Source: Streptomyces yangpuensis (lineage in GTDB: Bacteria; Actinomycetota; Actinomycetes; Streptomycetales; Streptomycetaceae). Taken from it: a DNA stretch of 64,000 bases. Below the pieces are notes generated by a model that worked only from the letters and a program-made list of their open reading frames with translations, was not told where the DNA came from and ran no database searches. Below, in pieces: positions 10,015 to 20,600 of this stretch. The stretch spans positions 124,454 to 188,453 of the forward strand of contig NZ_LBMK01000005.1 in the NCBI RefSeq assembly GCF_001005295.1. The letters run 5' to 3'. Each line of letters starts with the position of its first letter. Position 1 is the first letter of the stretch. Both the position numbers and the translations under genes were made by a program.

Positions 10015-10496
10015 CCACCCCCAAGCGCCATACGCCCGTTCGACGCCTGGAGGCTACTAACGGGTAGCCCGGCGGGCAAGAGATGCGCCCGCATCGCCCG
10101 TCCGGAGTACACGCCCGGCGCGCTGCGGCCCGTAGGGACCCCGGTCGGCCACCTCGCTGTGGGTACGGTGTTGTCCCGGTTCGCCCTGCGGGACGACGGA
10201 GCTACCAATCAGTAAACAAGGGGACAACTCCTCGCCCGACCGCAAAGAAAATGTGGGCCGTTCGTAGGGACTCGACAAAGAATCACCCGGGGCCGCTGAC
10301 CCGGGGGACAGAGACCTTGGATACATGACGGGGTTACTGTGCAGTCGGGGATCCCCCTGACCTGGGGCGCCACAAGGGTTCTCCGGCGGAGCGGGCCTCG
10401 CATCACACTCTGTGTGGGCAAGGTCACCACCGGGGAAGGGTCGAAAGGCCGTGTGGGCTGTCCCTAAACTCAGCTTGTTTCAAGGAGGGAGCCATC
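10015..10496 (+). promoter_or_regulatory. Long untranslated region upstream of accA2
   Basis: No protein-like frame is present in this 480-bp stretch. It contains an inverted repeat GTTGTCCCG (10170-10178) / CGGGACGAC (10189-10197) with a 10-base loop. An unusually A/T-rich segment follows (about 10206-10280), then the palindrome GGGGATCCCC (10347-10356) and a strong ribosome site AAGGAGGG (10483-10490). The divergent membrane-protein promoter must lie near the left edge. The rest is a candidate promoter plus long 5' leader for the carboxylase alpha subunit. Confidence 0.5.
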
Positions 10497-12260
10497 GTGC
10501 GCAAGGTGCTCATCGCCAACCGTGGCGAAATCGCTGTCCGCGTTGCTCGGGCCTGCCGGGACGCCGGGATCGCGAGCGTAGCCGTCTACGCCGATCCGGA
10601 CCGGGACGCTCTGCACGTCCGCGCGGCCGACGAAGCTTTCGCGTTGGGCGGTGACACCCCGGCCGCCAGCTACCTGGACATCTCCAAGGTCCTCCAGGCC
10701 GCCGCCGACTCGGGTGCGGACGCCATCCACCCCGGATACGGCTTCCTGTCCGAGAACGCCGACTTCGCCCAGGCCGTGCTCGACGCCGGCCTGACCTGGA
10801 TCGGCCCGCCGCCGCAGGCCATCCGTGACCTCGGCGACAAGGTGGCCGCCCGCCACATCGCCCAGCGCGCCGGCGCGCCGCTGGTGGCCGGCACCCCCGA
10901 CCCGGTCTCCGGGGCCGAGGAGGTCGTCGCCTTCGCCAAGGAGCACGGTCTGCCGATCGCCATCAAGGCGGCCTTCGGCGGTGGCGGCCGCGGCCTGAAG
11001 GTCGCCCGCACCCTCGAAGAGGTGCCGGAGCTCTACGAATCCGCCGTCCGCGAGGCCGTCGCCGCCTTCGGCCGCGGCGAGTGCTTCGTCGAGCGCTACC
11101 TCGACAAGCCGCGCCACGTCGAGACGCAGTGCCTGGCCGACAGCCACGGCAACGTCGTCGTCGTCTCGACCCGTGACTGCTCCCTCCAGCGCCGCCACCA
11201 GAAGCTGGTGGAGGAGGCCCCCGCCCCGTTCCTGACGGAGGCCCAGAACGCGGAGCTGTACGCCGCTTCCAAGGCCATCCTGAAGGAGGCTGGCTACGTC
11301 GGCGCCGGCACCGTGGAGTTCCTGGTCTCCGCCGACGGCCTGATCTCCTTCCTGGAGGTCAACACCCGCCTCCAGGTCGAGCACCCGGTCACCGAGGAGG
11401 TCGCCGGCATCGACCTGGTCCGCGAGATGTTCCGCATCGCCGACGGCGAGGAGCTCGGCTACGGCGACCCGGTCCTGCGCGGTCACTCCATCGAGTTCCG
11501 CATCAACGGCGAGGACCCGGGCCGCGGCTTCCTCCCGGCGCCCGGCACGGTGACGAAGTTCGTCGCGCCGACCGGCCCGGGCGTCCGTCTCGACGCGGGC
11601 GTCGAGTCCGGCTCCGTCATCGGCCCGGCCTGGGACTCCCTGCTGGCCAAGCTGATCGTCACCGGCGCCACCCGCGAGCAGGCGCTGCAGCGCGCCGCCC
11701 GCGCGCTCGCCGAGTTCGAGGTCGAGGGCATGGCCACGGCCATCCCCTTCCACCGTGCGGTCGTCGCCGACCCGGCGTTCGCGCCCACCGACGGCAGCCC
11801 CTTCACGGTCTACACGCGCTGGATCGAGACGGAGTTCGTCAACGAGATCCCCGCGTTCACGGCTCCGGCCGCGGAGGAGACCGAGGACGAGCCGGGCCGC
11901 GAGACGGTCGTCGTCGAGGTCGGCGGCAAGCGCCTGGAGGTCTCGCTCCCCTCGTCCCTGGGCATGACCCTGGCCCGTACGGCCGCCGCGGGCGGCGCGA
12001 AGCCGAAGCGCCGCGCGGCCAAGAAGTCCGGCCCGGCCGCCTCCGGCGACACCCTCGCCTCCCCGATGCAGGGCACGATCGTCAAGGTCGCGGTCGAGGA
12101 GGGCCAGCAGGTCACCGAGGGTGAACTGATCGTCGTACTGGAGGCGATGAAGATGGAGCAGCCGCTCAACGCGCACCGCTCCGGCACCGTCGTCGGCCTC
12201 ACCGCCGAGGTCGGCGCCTCGGTCACCTCCGGCGCCACCATCTGCGAGATCAAGGACTGA
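10497..12260 (+). CDS. accA2: Acyl-CoA carboxylase alpha subunit (biotin carboxylase + biotin carrier)
   Basis: Carries out ATP- and bicarbonate-dependent carboxylation of biotin and holds the biotin. It serves acetyl- and propionyl-CoA carboxylase complexes with beta subunits such as PccB. The 587-aa protein has the N-terminal biotin carboxylase domain ([12 protein letters not shown] at 4-15, ATP-grasp loop GGGGRGLK at 161-168, catalytic [14 protein letters not shown]), an Ala/Lys-rich linker, and a C-terminal carrier domain with biotinyl Lys552 in EAMKMEQ. It starts at GTG 6 bases after a strong AAGGAGGG site. A terminator hairpin follows directly. S. coelicolor AccA1/A2 proteins have the same layout and size. 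Confidence 0.95.
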   Translation: MRKVLIANRGEIAVRVARACRDAGIASVAVYADPDRDALHVRAADEAFALGGDTPAASYLDISKVLQAAADSGADAIHPGYGFLSENADFAQAVLDAGLTWIGPPPQAIRDLGDKVAARHIAQRAGAPLVAGTPDPVSGAEEVVAFAKEHGLPIAIKAAFGGGGRGLKVARTLEEVPELYESAVREAVAAFGRGECFVERYLDKPRHVETQCLADSHGNVVVVSTRDCSLQRRHQKLVEEAPAPFLTEAQNAELYAASKAILKEAGYVGAGTVEFLVSADGLISFLEVNTRLQVEHPVTEEVAGIDLVREMFRIADGEELGYGDPVLRGHSIEFRINGEDPGRGFLPAPGTVTKFVAPTGPGVRLDAGVESGSVIGPAWDSLLAKLIVTGATREQALQRAARALAEFEVEGMATAIPFHRAVVADPAFAPTDGSPFTVYTRWIETEFVNEIPAFTAPAAEETEDEPGRETVVVEVGGKRLEVSLPSSLGMTLARTAAAGGAKPKRRAAKKSGPAASGDTLASPMQGTIVKVAVEEGQQVTEGELIVVLEAMKMEQPLNAHRSGTVVGLTAEVGASVTSGATICEIKD

Positions 12261-12280
12261 TCCCGCCCCCGCAGAACGCC

Positions 12281-12314
12281 CGGCCCCCAGGACCCGAACG
12301 GGTCCTGGGGGCCG
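12281..12314. terminator. Hairpin terminator after accA2
   Basis: A perfect 15-bp stem (CGGCCCCCAGGACCC and its complement) with a GAAC loop lies 20 bases after the accA2 stop. It also faces the 3' end of the convergent large gene, so it probably works in both directions. Confidence 0.88.
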
Positions 12315-12338
12315 GTGTGTCATGTGCGGGTCTGCTGT

Positions 12339-15300
12339 CTACCAGGTGCCCGGCGTAGCCTCCCAGCTCCTCAGGTGGTCGTTGAAGCCGCCGTCGGGCC
12401 GGGCCTTGAAGGTGTAGGCCGAGGTCGCGCCCTTGGCGGTGTTGTACATGACCGAGACGTCGGCCCGGCCGTCCTTGTCCGTGTCACCGGACACCAGGTT
12501 CCCGAGGGAACTCCCCCACCATCCGCTCTCGCGGGTCCAGCTCACGAAGTCGTCGTTGAGCCCGCCGTCGGGCCGGCCCGTCAGCGTGAACAGCGCCGAG
12601 CGGCCGTTGCCGTAGTCGAACATGATGGCGGCGTCGGCGCGGCCGTCGCCGTTGTAGTCGCCCGAGGTGATCTTGCTGGCGTTGTAGTTCCAGTCACCCG
12701 GCTTGCGGGTCCACGACTTCACGGGGTCCGCGAAGCCGCCGTCCGGCCTGGCGAGGAGCGTGTAGGCCGTCACGGTTCCGTCGCCGGAGCCGTACAGGGC
12801 GAGGATGTCGTCCCGGCCGTCGCCGTTGAAGTCGCCCGCGACCTGCTTGGACTCGTTCCAGTACCAGCCGCCCTGGGCGGAGCGCCAGCTGCCGAAGGAG
12901 CCGCTGAACGTGCCGTCCGGCTTGGAGAGGTACGTGTGGCTGCCGGTCGAGCCGCCGTGGTCGTAGAACATGCCCACGTCCGCGCGGCCGTCGCCGTTGA
13001 AGTCGCCCGCGACCAGCTTGGCCTTGAACGCGTCCCAGTTGCCCGGGGCGACGTAGGCGCTGCGCGGCAGGGACTTGAAGGTCCCGTCCGCCTGGCCGAG
13101 GAAGGTGAACAGGGCGTTGGCGCCGTCGTCGTAGCCGTACAGCGCCACCAGGTCGTCGCGGCCGTCGGCGTTGAAGTCACCGGCGACCCACTGCGCGCTG
13201 GCGGCGTTGAAGTTGCGCAGTCCGCTGTTGAAGGCGAGGACGGGGGGCATGAAGCCGCCGCCCTCGTTGGCGCGCAGGGTGTAGAGCGCGGTGGTGTGGC
13301 TGCCGAAGTCGTACACCGTGGCCATGTCGGACCGGCCGTCGCCGTTGAAGTCACCGGCCAGGTCCTTGCGCAGGTTGGCGGTGCGGTCGTCCGGCTTGTG
13401 CTCGTCGGTGGCGCCTGTGGTGCTGTTGTGGCGGATGTAGCCGCCCTTGAAGTCCTCGCGGGGTCCGCCGGCGACGTCGTACTCGTCGGACTGCGGGTAG
13501 CCCAGGAAGCTCTTCTCGGCGCCCATGCTCACCCACTTGCCCCGGATGGCTCCGCGCACCGACCAGGCCTTCTGGGTCTCGGTCGTCCAGTAGATGGAGG
13601 CCGTGTCGTAGGTGTCCTTGCGGTGGCGGAAGTGGTTGAAGCGTCCTATGCCGTCGGCGTTGTTGGTCTCATCGGTGGTCGGGTAGCCGAGCCAGCCTCC
13701 GGGTCCGCCGGTCGCGAGGTACTTGCTGTAGATTGCGCCGCGCAGGGACCAGGAGCCGGTTTCGGGCGACCAGTAGATGGCGCCGTTGCCGCCGGAACCG
13801 GCGAAGGTGGTGAAGGCGCCGGCCTGGTCGAAGGTGGTGTTCTCGTCCGAGGTCGGGTATCCCAGGGAGCTCTTCTCGGCTCCGAGACTCATCCACTTCT
13901 GCCGGATACCGTTGATGACGAGCCAGGCGCCGGTGCTCGGGTGCCAGTAGATCGAGGCGCTTTCGCTGGCGGCACCGTTCGCGCGGAAGTGCACGAACTT
14001 GCCGCCGTCTGCCGTGTCCTTGACGAGGCCCGTGGGACTGCCGAGGGCGGCAACTCCGCCCTTGGCCTTGAACTTGGCCTTGATCGGACCGCACAGCCTG
14101 ACCTCGCCGCTGGAGTCGGCGGCGTCGACCAGAAGACAATCGCTCCAAGGGGTCCCACTGACGGCGACCTGCTGGGCGAGGCCGAAGACGGAGCCGTTGG
14201 CCATCTGACGGCCGGGGAACTTGTTGATCACACCGGCGCCGTCACGCGACCACAGGTCGGGGAAGCCGTCCTTCTCGAAGTCACCGAGGCTGGCCAGGTG
14301 CCGGAAGGAGGCACCGGTGAACCCGGAGGCGATCGACGTGGCCCGGACGGCGGGATCGGCGTACACGGTCAGGTCGATGGCCGCCGGCGAGGCGGCGTCG
14401 GTGGTCTTGCGGCTCGTGTACTGGTGGATCTGGCCGGTCGTCTTGTTACGGGCCCAGATCTCCGGCAGGGTGTCGCCGTTGAGGTCGCCCGGGGCGATCA
14501 GCGTCATGTCCTGCCAGTCGGCGTTGCCGAGGGGGACGGGGGGCATGTTGCGCGGGAGCAGGCTGGCCCCTCCGGTGCCGTAGTACAGCCAGAGGACGCC
14601 CTTCTCGTCCTTCACCAGCATGTCGGTGTGGTCGTCCTCGCCGATCCTGCCGTCCGCGTTGTCGTCGTTGACGCTGCCGATGGCCAGGGCCTGCTGGGCC
14701 TGGGACCAGTGGACGTTGTCCTTCGCCTTCAACTCGATCCGGCTGGCCTGGGGGTCCTGGAGCGTTCCGTCACCGGTGCCCCGGTAGACGTACAGCTTGT
14801 TGGTGGTGGAGTCTTCGTCCGAAGGCCGCAGCACGACGAGGTCCTCGTAGAAGTCCTCGCCGAAGCTCCCCCACTGGCTGAGCGAGACGGCGTTGGCGAA
14901 GTTGCCCTTCTCGACCAGCCGGGGCTCGCCGAAGATGCCGTTGCCCTTGCCCGGGACCATCCAGAGCCGGCCCGATCCCGGGTCCACGCTCCAGATGTCG
15001 ATGATGCCGTCGCCGTTGAGGTCGCCGTGCTTGTCGCGTTCGGCCTGACGCTTGGCGGTGAAGTGGTACGGCTTCAGGTCGGACCGGTTGCCCGCCGCGT
15101 CGAGGCTGCGGACGTAGAAGGTGTGCGGTCCGGCCGCGTTCGGGGTGTACTTGATCTGCACCGCGCCGTCGGGGGCGGCCGACGCGTTGACCGTGCGGAC
15201 GACCGGGTCACCCGCCGTGAACCACTGGTACTGGGTGACGTCGGAGGCCCCGCCGTTGGTCAGGGTGAAGGTGCCCTCGGTACGCGCGTACCCGGTGTTG

Positions 15301-17267
15301 ACGTCCTCGTTCGGCGGGAACTGCACCGAGTGCACGCCCGGCAGCTTGCTGGGGCGTTCGCGGTCGATGGAGAACACGCACTGCCCGGCCCAGGGGCCGG
15401 CGCCGGCCTCGTCGAGACCGCGTACGTCCCATCGGTAGCTGGCGCCGGTGAGCTCGCTGAGCGGGATCCGCAGGAGCGCCACACCGCCGTTGGCGACGTC
15501 GACCTTCGGAGCCTTGAGGGTGCCGTAGTCGTCCGCCTTCCAGTAGTGGAACTCGGCCTTGAGCCCGTTGTCCTCGGCGTCGCTGATGCGGGCGCGGAAG
15601 ACGACCTCGTCGCTCTTGCCCATCACGCCGCCCTGGCATTCCACGGACGGTTCCATCGAGCGGTCCGCCGGCGCGTTCGGCAGCGTGTTGAAGCGCGTCG
15701 AGATCCGGGCGCTGTCCGCGATCATCTTGCGCCAGGAGACGTCGACCGTGTCGTTGGAGGACCTCAGGCCCATGGTCCAGGCGGGCCAGCTCCACCGGGC
15801 GGCGTCACTGACCGCGGAGGTCACGTCCAGTTCCAGGACGGAACCGTCACTGGTGCAGTTGCGGCCGCCGTAGGACTGGCTGGAGGAGTCCACCATGCGC
15901 TTCCAGGCGGGCTGCTTGTTCCAGCTGGTGCTGCCCGTGATGGAGTCGGTGTCCCAGATCTGGATGTCACCGGACTTGCAGTTCCAGGCACCGGAGTGCC
16001 TCTGCTGGATGCGGAAGGTCGAGTCGAGGATCTGCTTGCCGGCCAGGTCGCCCATGCCGATCTGGAAGAAGGTCTTCGCGCAGACCACCGCGTAGTTGTA
16101 GTTCTGGTCCTTGGAGCAGCCGACGCGGGCGTCCTTGCTGAGGTTGCCGCCGTTCCAGTAGGACTCGCCCGCCGAGCCGGGGATCCCGTTGTGCTTGTAG
16201 GCGAGGGCCCAGGCCGACTTCCAGTCGTCGCGCCACACCGGGTCGATGACGACCGGGAACTTGGTGTCGGGAGCCGTGAGCAGCTTGCGGTCCGTGGTGA
16301 GGGTGAGCCTGTTGCCCTTGAGGTCGACGCCGAGGTCGGCCTGCTTGGTGCGCAGGGAGATGCCGTCGACGGCGGGTACCCGGTCGACGGACGGAGCCGT
16401 GGGCGTGCCCGCGGCCGTCGACGGGGCCTGGGCGGGCGCGGACTGGTTGAGCGCGGACTCGGCGAAGGACTTGGCCGGGGCGGTGGGCAGGGGCTGGTCC
16501 GCGCCGGAGTCCCACATCTGCGGCTTGATGGAGGTGAACAGGGGCTGGCCCGCGGAATCGAGGGCCTTCAGCTCGCCGTTCTGCTCTTTGCGCAGTGTGA
16601 CGCCGTTGCCCTTGAGGCCGAAGTCGATGGAAGCGAGCGCCGGGTCGGCCGCGGCCTCGCGGGTCTTGACCACGAGCTGGTGCGAGAAGCCCGTCGCGTC
16701 CGCGGCGACCCGCAGGTCGACGCCCCCCAGCACCTCGGCGTAGGTGGCGCTGTTGCCGTTCAGCGTGGGAACGGGGAGCGGTTTGGGCCAGGTGAGGGTG
16801 ACGTCCCGGCCGTCCTTGCGCATGGTGACGAGGGGGGTGTTGCCGCCGCCCGAGAAGGTGAGCTCGCTGCGGGTCGCCTTGGGGGCGATCCGCCCGTCTT
16901 TCTGCTTCTGCAGACCCGTGTCCAGCGGGACCAGCTTGCCACTGCGGTAGACGCGCGTCGGCACCAGGGACTGCTCGGAGGTGAAGGTGCCGTCCGGGTT
17001 GGCCCAGATCTCCTCGTTCTCCGTGCGCTTCGAGGTGATCTCGACGCGCTTGCCGGTGCGCTTGGCCTCGGTGCCGGCCTTGGCCGTGGCCTCCGCATCG
17101 GTGGGGGCCACGGCTTTGGGCTTGTCCGCGGCGGGCGCCGCAGGCGCTGCGGCCGCGGGCACCGCCGTGCCGATCAGGGTGGCGACCAGGGCGGTCGCCA
17201 GGGTGAGTACCGGTGCCCTGCGGGAGGGCGGGCCGGCGACGCGCGGGCGCGTCGGGAAGGGTCTCAC
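12339..17267 (-). CDS. Giant secreted FG-GAP / LGFP repeat protein, divergent partner of the RHS toxin gene
   Basis: The 1642-aa protein has a signal peptide (Arg-rich start, hydrophobic LTLATALVATLIGTAV, then AAAAPA). About residues 340-560 form a region like those seen in other large Streptomyces secreted proteins (DNRLRE-like: paired Cys, TSWNKQPAW). A fibronectin-like segment lies near 540-640 and a first FG-GAP/VCBS block at 740-1010. At least three LGFP repeats follow (LGYPTSDE, LGYPTTDE, LGYPQSDE; about 1060-1265). Six C-terminal repeats of about 58 aa carry calcium-loop GDFNGDGRxD. LGFP repeats are known from actinobacterial cell-envelope proteins. The GTG start was chosen for its GAGGA site 8 bases upstream; an ATG 69 bases upstream is possible. 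Function is unknown; divergence from the toxin gene suggests a shared surface or delivery role. Confidence 0.85.
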   Translation of the reverse strand: MRPFPTRPRVAGPPSRRAPVLTLATALVATLIGTAVPAAAAPAAPAADKPKAVAPTDAEATAKAGTEAKRTGKRVEITSKRTENEEIWANPDGTFTSEQSLVPTRVYRSGKLVPLDTGLQKQKDGRIAPKATRSELTFSGGGNTPLVTMRKDGRDVTLTWPKPLPVPTLNGNSATYAEVLGGVDLRVAADATGFSHQLVVKTREAAADPALASIDFGLKGNGVTLRKEQNGELKALDSAGQPLFTSIKPQMWDSGADQPLPTAPAKSFAESALNQSAPAQAPSTAAGTPTAPSVDRVPAVDGISLRTKQADLGVDLKGNRLTLTTDRKLLTAPDTKFPVVIDPVWRDDWKSAWALAYKHNGIPGSAGESYWNGGNLSKDARVGCSKDQNYNYAVVCAKTFFQIGMGDLAGKQILDSTFRIQQRHSGAWNCKSGDIQIWDTDSITGSTSWNKQPAWKRMVDSSSQSYGGRNCTSDGSVLELDVTSAVSDAARWSWPAWTMGLRSSNDTVDVSWRKMIADSARISTRFNTLPNAPADRSMEPSVECQGGVMGKSDEVVFRARISDAEDNGLKAEFHYWKADDYGTLKAPKVDVANGGVALLRIPLSELTGASYRWDVRGLDEAGAGPWAGQCVFSIDRERPSKLPGVHSVQFPPNEDVNTGYARTEGTFTLTNGGASDVTQYQWFTAGDPVVRTVNASAAPDGAVQIKYTPNAAGPHTFYVRSLDAAGNRSDLKPYHFTAKRQAERDKHGDLNGDGIIDIWSVDPGSGRLWMVPGKGNGIFGEPRLVEKGNFANAVSLSQWGSFGEDFYEDLVVLRPSDEDSTTNKLYVYRGTGDGTLQDPQASRIELKAKDNVHWSQAQQALAIGSVNDDNADGRIGEDDHTDMLVKDEKGVLWLYYGTGGASLLPRNMPPVPLGNADWQDMTLIAPGDLNGDTLPEIWARNKTTGQIHQYTSRKTTDAASPAAIDLTVYADPAVRATSIASGFTGASFRHLASLGDFEKDGFPDLWSRDGAGVINKFPGRQMANGSVFGLAQQVAVSGTPWSDCLLVDAADSSGEVRLCGPIKAKFKAKGGVAALGSPTGLVKDTADGGKFVHFRANGAASESASIYWHPSTGAWLVINGIRQKWMSLGAEKSSLGYPTSDENTTFDQAGAFTTFAGSGGNGAIYWSPETGSWSLRGAIYSKYLATGGPGGWLGYPTTDETNNADGIGRFNHFRHRKDTYDTASIYWTTETQKAWSVRGAIRGKWVSMGAEKSFLGYPQSDEYDVAGGPREDFKGGYIRHNSTTGATDEHKPDDRTANLRKDLAGDFNGDGRSDMATVYDFGSHTTALYTLRANEGGGFMPPVLAFNSGLRNFNAASAQWVAGDFNADGRDDLVALYGYDDGANALFTFLGQADGTFKSLPRSAYVAPGNWDAFKAKLVAGDFNGDGRADVGMFYDHGGSTGSHTYLSKPDGTFSGSFGSWRSAQGGWYWNESKQVAGDFNGDGRDDILALYGSGDGTVTAYTLLARPDGGFADPVKSWTRKPGDWNYNASKITSGDYNGDGRADAAIMFDYGNGRSALFTLTGRPDGGLNDDFVSWTRESGWWGSSLGNLVSGDTDKDGRADVSVMYNTAKGATSAYTFKARPDGGFNDHLRSWEATPGTW

Positions 17268-17690
17268 TGACTGAGTCCTCGGGTTCGGTTCCGGTGGCTC
17301 CTTCACAGGAGCGCCGAAAAAGATGGCTGGATCCATCTGCCCTTTGGCTGATATTCAACAATCCTCGGCGGCAGATCACAGGTGTTCGATTGATTTGTAG
17401 CAGCCGAACCGGCCAAAGGCCGAAGTGAACCCCTCCCCCGGGAACCACTGCGACAGGGCGCAATATCAAACACTCCACCGGAACACCAAACTCCGAATCA
17501 ATCATTCCGGATAGCCGCCTGACCTGCACGGATGGCCGACAGGCGGGACATTGCGAGGCTCCCGCCCCTTTTTTCGCCGCCCGGCGTTCCCACTGTTAGG
17601 TTCAGCGCGATTGCATCTAGCGCAGATTCCTGTGAATCCGCGCTTCCAGACTGGAGTGTTCGAATTTTGAAAAGATCCCAGGCGCACGTC
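17268..17690. promoter_or_regulatory. A/T-richer divergent promoter region between the two giant genes
   Basis: This 420-bp region separates two diverging 5-7 kb genes. It is visibly richer in A/T than its surroundings, for example around 17340-17400 and 17460-17500. It should hold both promoters. I could not assign -35/-10 pairs with confidence and saw no clear palindrome. Confidence 0.45.
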
Positions 17691-20600
17691 ATGCGTGCGC
17701 CTTTGAGGCGTGTCTGGCGGTGGCCGATACCCGTTCTGGGTCTCGCCATGCTGACCACCGGGCTGACCGCGATCGACGCGTCCGCCGCCGGGCCCTCGTT
17801 GCCCGGCAACCAGAAGCTGACCAAGGTCACCGGCGAGCCGGTCAAGGGCAAGCCCGCGCCCGGTCCCGCCGAGTCCCAGACGAAGGCATGGAAGGGCGCT
17901 CCGAAGATCGCGTGGCCCGCAGCGGGCTCTGCCGAGATCACGCTGCCGAACACCCCGGCAGCGCCCGCCATGGCACTGAAGGCGTCGCCCTCCGCCGGGG
18001 CCTTCGCGCTCCCGACGGGCACGACCGGCCAGTCGGTCAAGGCCGGCAAGCTTCCGGTGTCGGTCGCGTCCACGGCCGTCGGAAAGGCGCCCGCCGCGGC
18101 CAAGCGGTCCGCCGCCGGCTCGGCTCCGGCCGCGGACGCCGCGCCGGCCGCCCCCACCGACGTCAAGGTCAAGGTCGATCTGCACGATCAGGCCGCCGCC
18201 AAGCACGCCGGCCTCGCGGGCAGTCTGCTCCTCTCCGTCGAGCGCACCGACGCGGGCACCACCGCGGCCCCCGTCTCGGTCGAGCTGGACTACGCCGCCT
18301 TCAAGAACGCCTACGGCGGCAGCTGGGGATCCCGGCTCCGCTTCACGGCGATCCCGACCTGTGCGCTGACCACCCCGCAGAAGCCCGAATGCCAGGGCAG
18401 CACGCCGGTCACCACGAAGAACGACGCCGAGACCGGCAAGCTCGTCGCCACCTTCGACGCCCCGGCCAAGGGCGCCCCGGCACCGAAACCCGCCGGCAAG
18501 TCCTTCCTCAACGCCCCGGCCGCCGCGGGCCCGGCCTTCACCCCCGCCGCCGCCGGCGGGATGACCCTGGCCGCCTCCCCCGGCGCCGACGGCGCGAACG
18601 GCACGTACAAGGCCACCTCGCTGAACCCGTCGGGTTCCTGGCAGGCCGGCGGCTCGGCGGGTGACTTCTCCTGGTCCTACCCGCTGGAGATCCCCGCCTC
18701 CCTGGGCGGTCCGAGCCCGTCGCTGTCGCTGGGCTACTCGAGCTCTCAGATCGACGGCCGCACCAGCGCCTCGGCCCAGCAGACCTCGTGGGTCGGCGAC
18801 GGCTGGGACCTCGCCTCGAACTACATCGAGCGGGGCTACGTCCCCTGCAGCCAGGACAAGCGCAAGGACTCCGGGTACAACAACCCGAAGGACGACACGG
18901 GCGACCTGTGCCACGGCGCTCCGATGGTCACCATGTCCCTGAACGGCGGCTCCACGCCGCTCGTCCTCGACGACGCCACCAAGAAGTGGCGCCCGGCCAA
19001 GGACGACGGCTCGCGGATCGAGCTGCTCCAGGGCGCGCAGAACGGTGACAAGGAGGGTGACCACTGGCGGTTCACCAACCCCCAGGGCATCCAGTTCTAC
19101 TTCGGCCTGAACAAGGTCCCCGGGTGGACCGCGGGCAAGCCCGTCACCAACTCGGCCTGGAACGTCCCCGTCTACGCCAACCACCCGGGCGAGCCCTGCT
19201 ACACCGCGACGTTCGCCGACGCGGTCTGCGACCAGACGTACCGGTGGAACCTCGACTACGTCGTGGACCCGCGCGGCAACGCGATGACGTACTGGTACGA
19301 GAAGGAAGCCAACTACTACGGATCGAACTACAAGATCGCCGGTGGTTCGACCGCCCGCGCGTACGACCGGTCCGGCTGGCTGGACCACGTCTCCTACGGC
19401 CTGCGCAGCGACAACCTGTTCGCCAGCGCACCGGCCCAGGTGAACTTCAAGGTCGAGGAACGCTGCATCACCACCAAGACCTTCGACTGCAACCCGGCGA
19501 AGCTGAAGCCGGAGGTCGCCTGGGAGATTGCGAAGGAGTGGCCCGACACCCCGGGCGACCAGCTCTGCGCGAAGGGCGAGGAGTGCAAGGGGCGGTTCAC
19601 CCCGACCTTCTTCACCCGCAAGCGGCTGACCGAGGTCAACACCTTCGTGTGGAACGGCACCACGCACAAGCCGGTCGACACCTGGACGCTGAAGCAGAGC
19701 TTCCCCGCGACCGGTGACGGTACGGACTATCCGCTGTGGCTGTCCGAGATCAAGCACTTCGGCAAGAACGGTACGCCGCTCGACCTGCCGGCCGTGAAGT
19801 TCCGCGGCAAGCAGCTCGACAACCGCGTCGACGCCCAGGGTGACGGAAAGCCGCCCTACCGCCGCTACCGGATCGAGGCGATCGACACCGAGACGGGCTC
19901 GACGGTCCTGGCGCACTACAAGGACAACCAGTGCCGCGGGGCGGACCCGCGCGTGCTGCCGGCGTCGCCGGAGACCAACACGCTGCGCTGCTATCCGGTG
20001 GTCTCCGAGCTTCCGGATCCGACCGACCCCAAGCACGAGCGGAAGATCTACTCCACCGACTGGTTCCACAAGCACGTCGTGGACTGGGTCCAGGAGGACG
20101 ACCGCAACGGCAACTCGCCGTCGCGGCGTACCGAGTACGAGTTCCTCGGCGACCCGGCGTGGGCGTACGACGACGAGACCGAGATGATGCGTCCCAAGAC
20201 GCGCACCTGGTCCCAGTGGCGCGGCTACGAGCGGGTCCGGACCTTCATCGGCCAGGCCCCGGACAAGCGCTCCCAGACGGAGACGCTGTTCTTCCGCGGC
20301 CTCGACGGAGACCGGGCGACGCCCGCGGGCGGCATCCGGTCGGTCAAGGTGAAGGACTCCGAGGGCGTCGAGATGGCGGACCACCGCCTCTACGCCGGCC
20401 AGACCCGCGAGGTCCTGGCGTACAACGGCGAGGGCGGCGCACTCGAAGCGGCCACCACGTACACCCCGTGGCTGCACGGCCCCACGGCGACCCGCCTGCG
20501 CAAGGGCGAGACGGCCGCCGAGGACATCGAGCCCCAGCAGGCGTTCGTCCAGCAGACCACGCACGTCGGCTCGCGCATCCTCCTGTCGGACGGCCGCGGC

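Noticed and set aside
10470-12323. 617-aa frame antisense to accA2
   Set aside because: Low-complexity Gly/Asp/Arg translation opposite a well-conserved enzyme.
12315-17270. 1651-aa open frame antisense to the FG-GAP/LGFP gene
   Set aside because: Val/Gly/Arg-rich translation with no domain logic. It arises from high-GC third positions of the real gene on the other strand.
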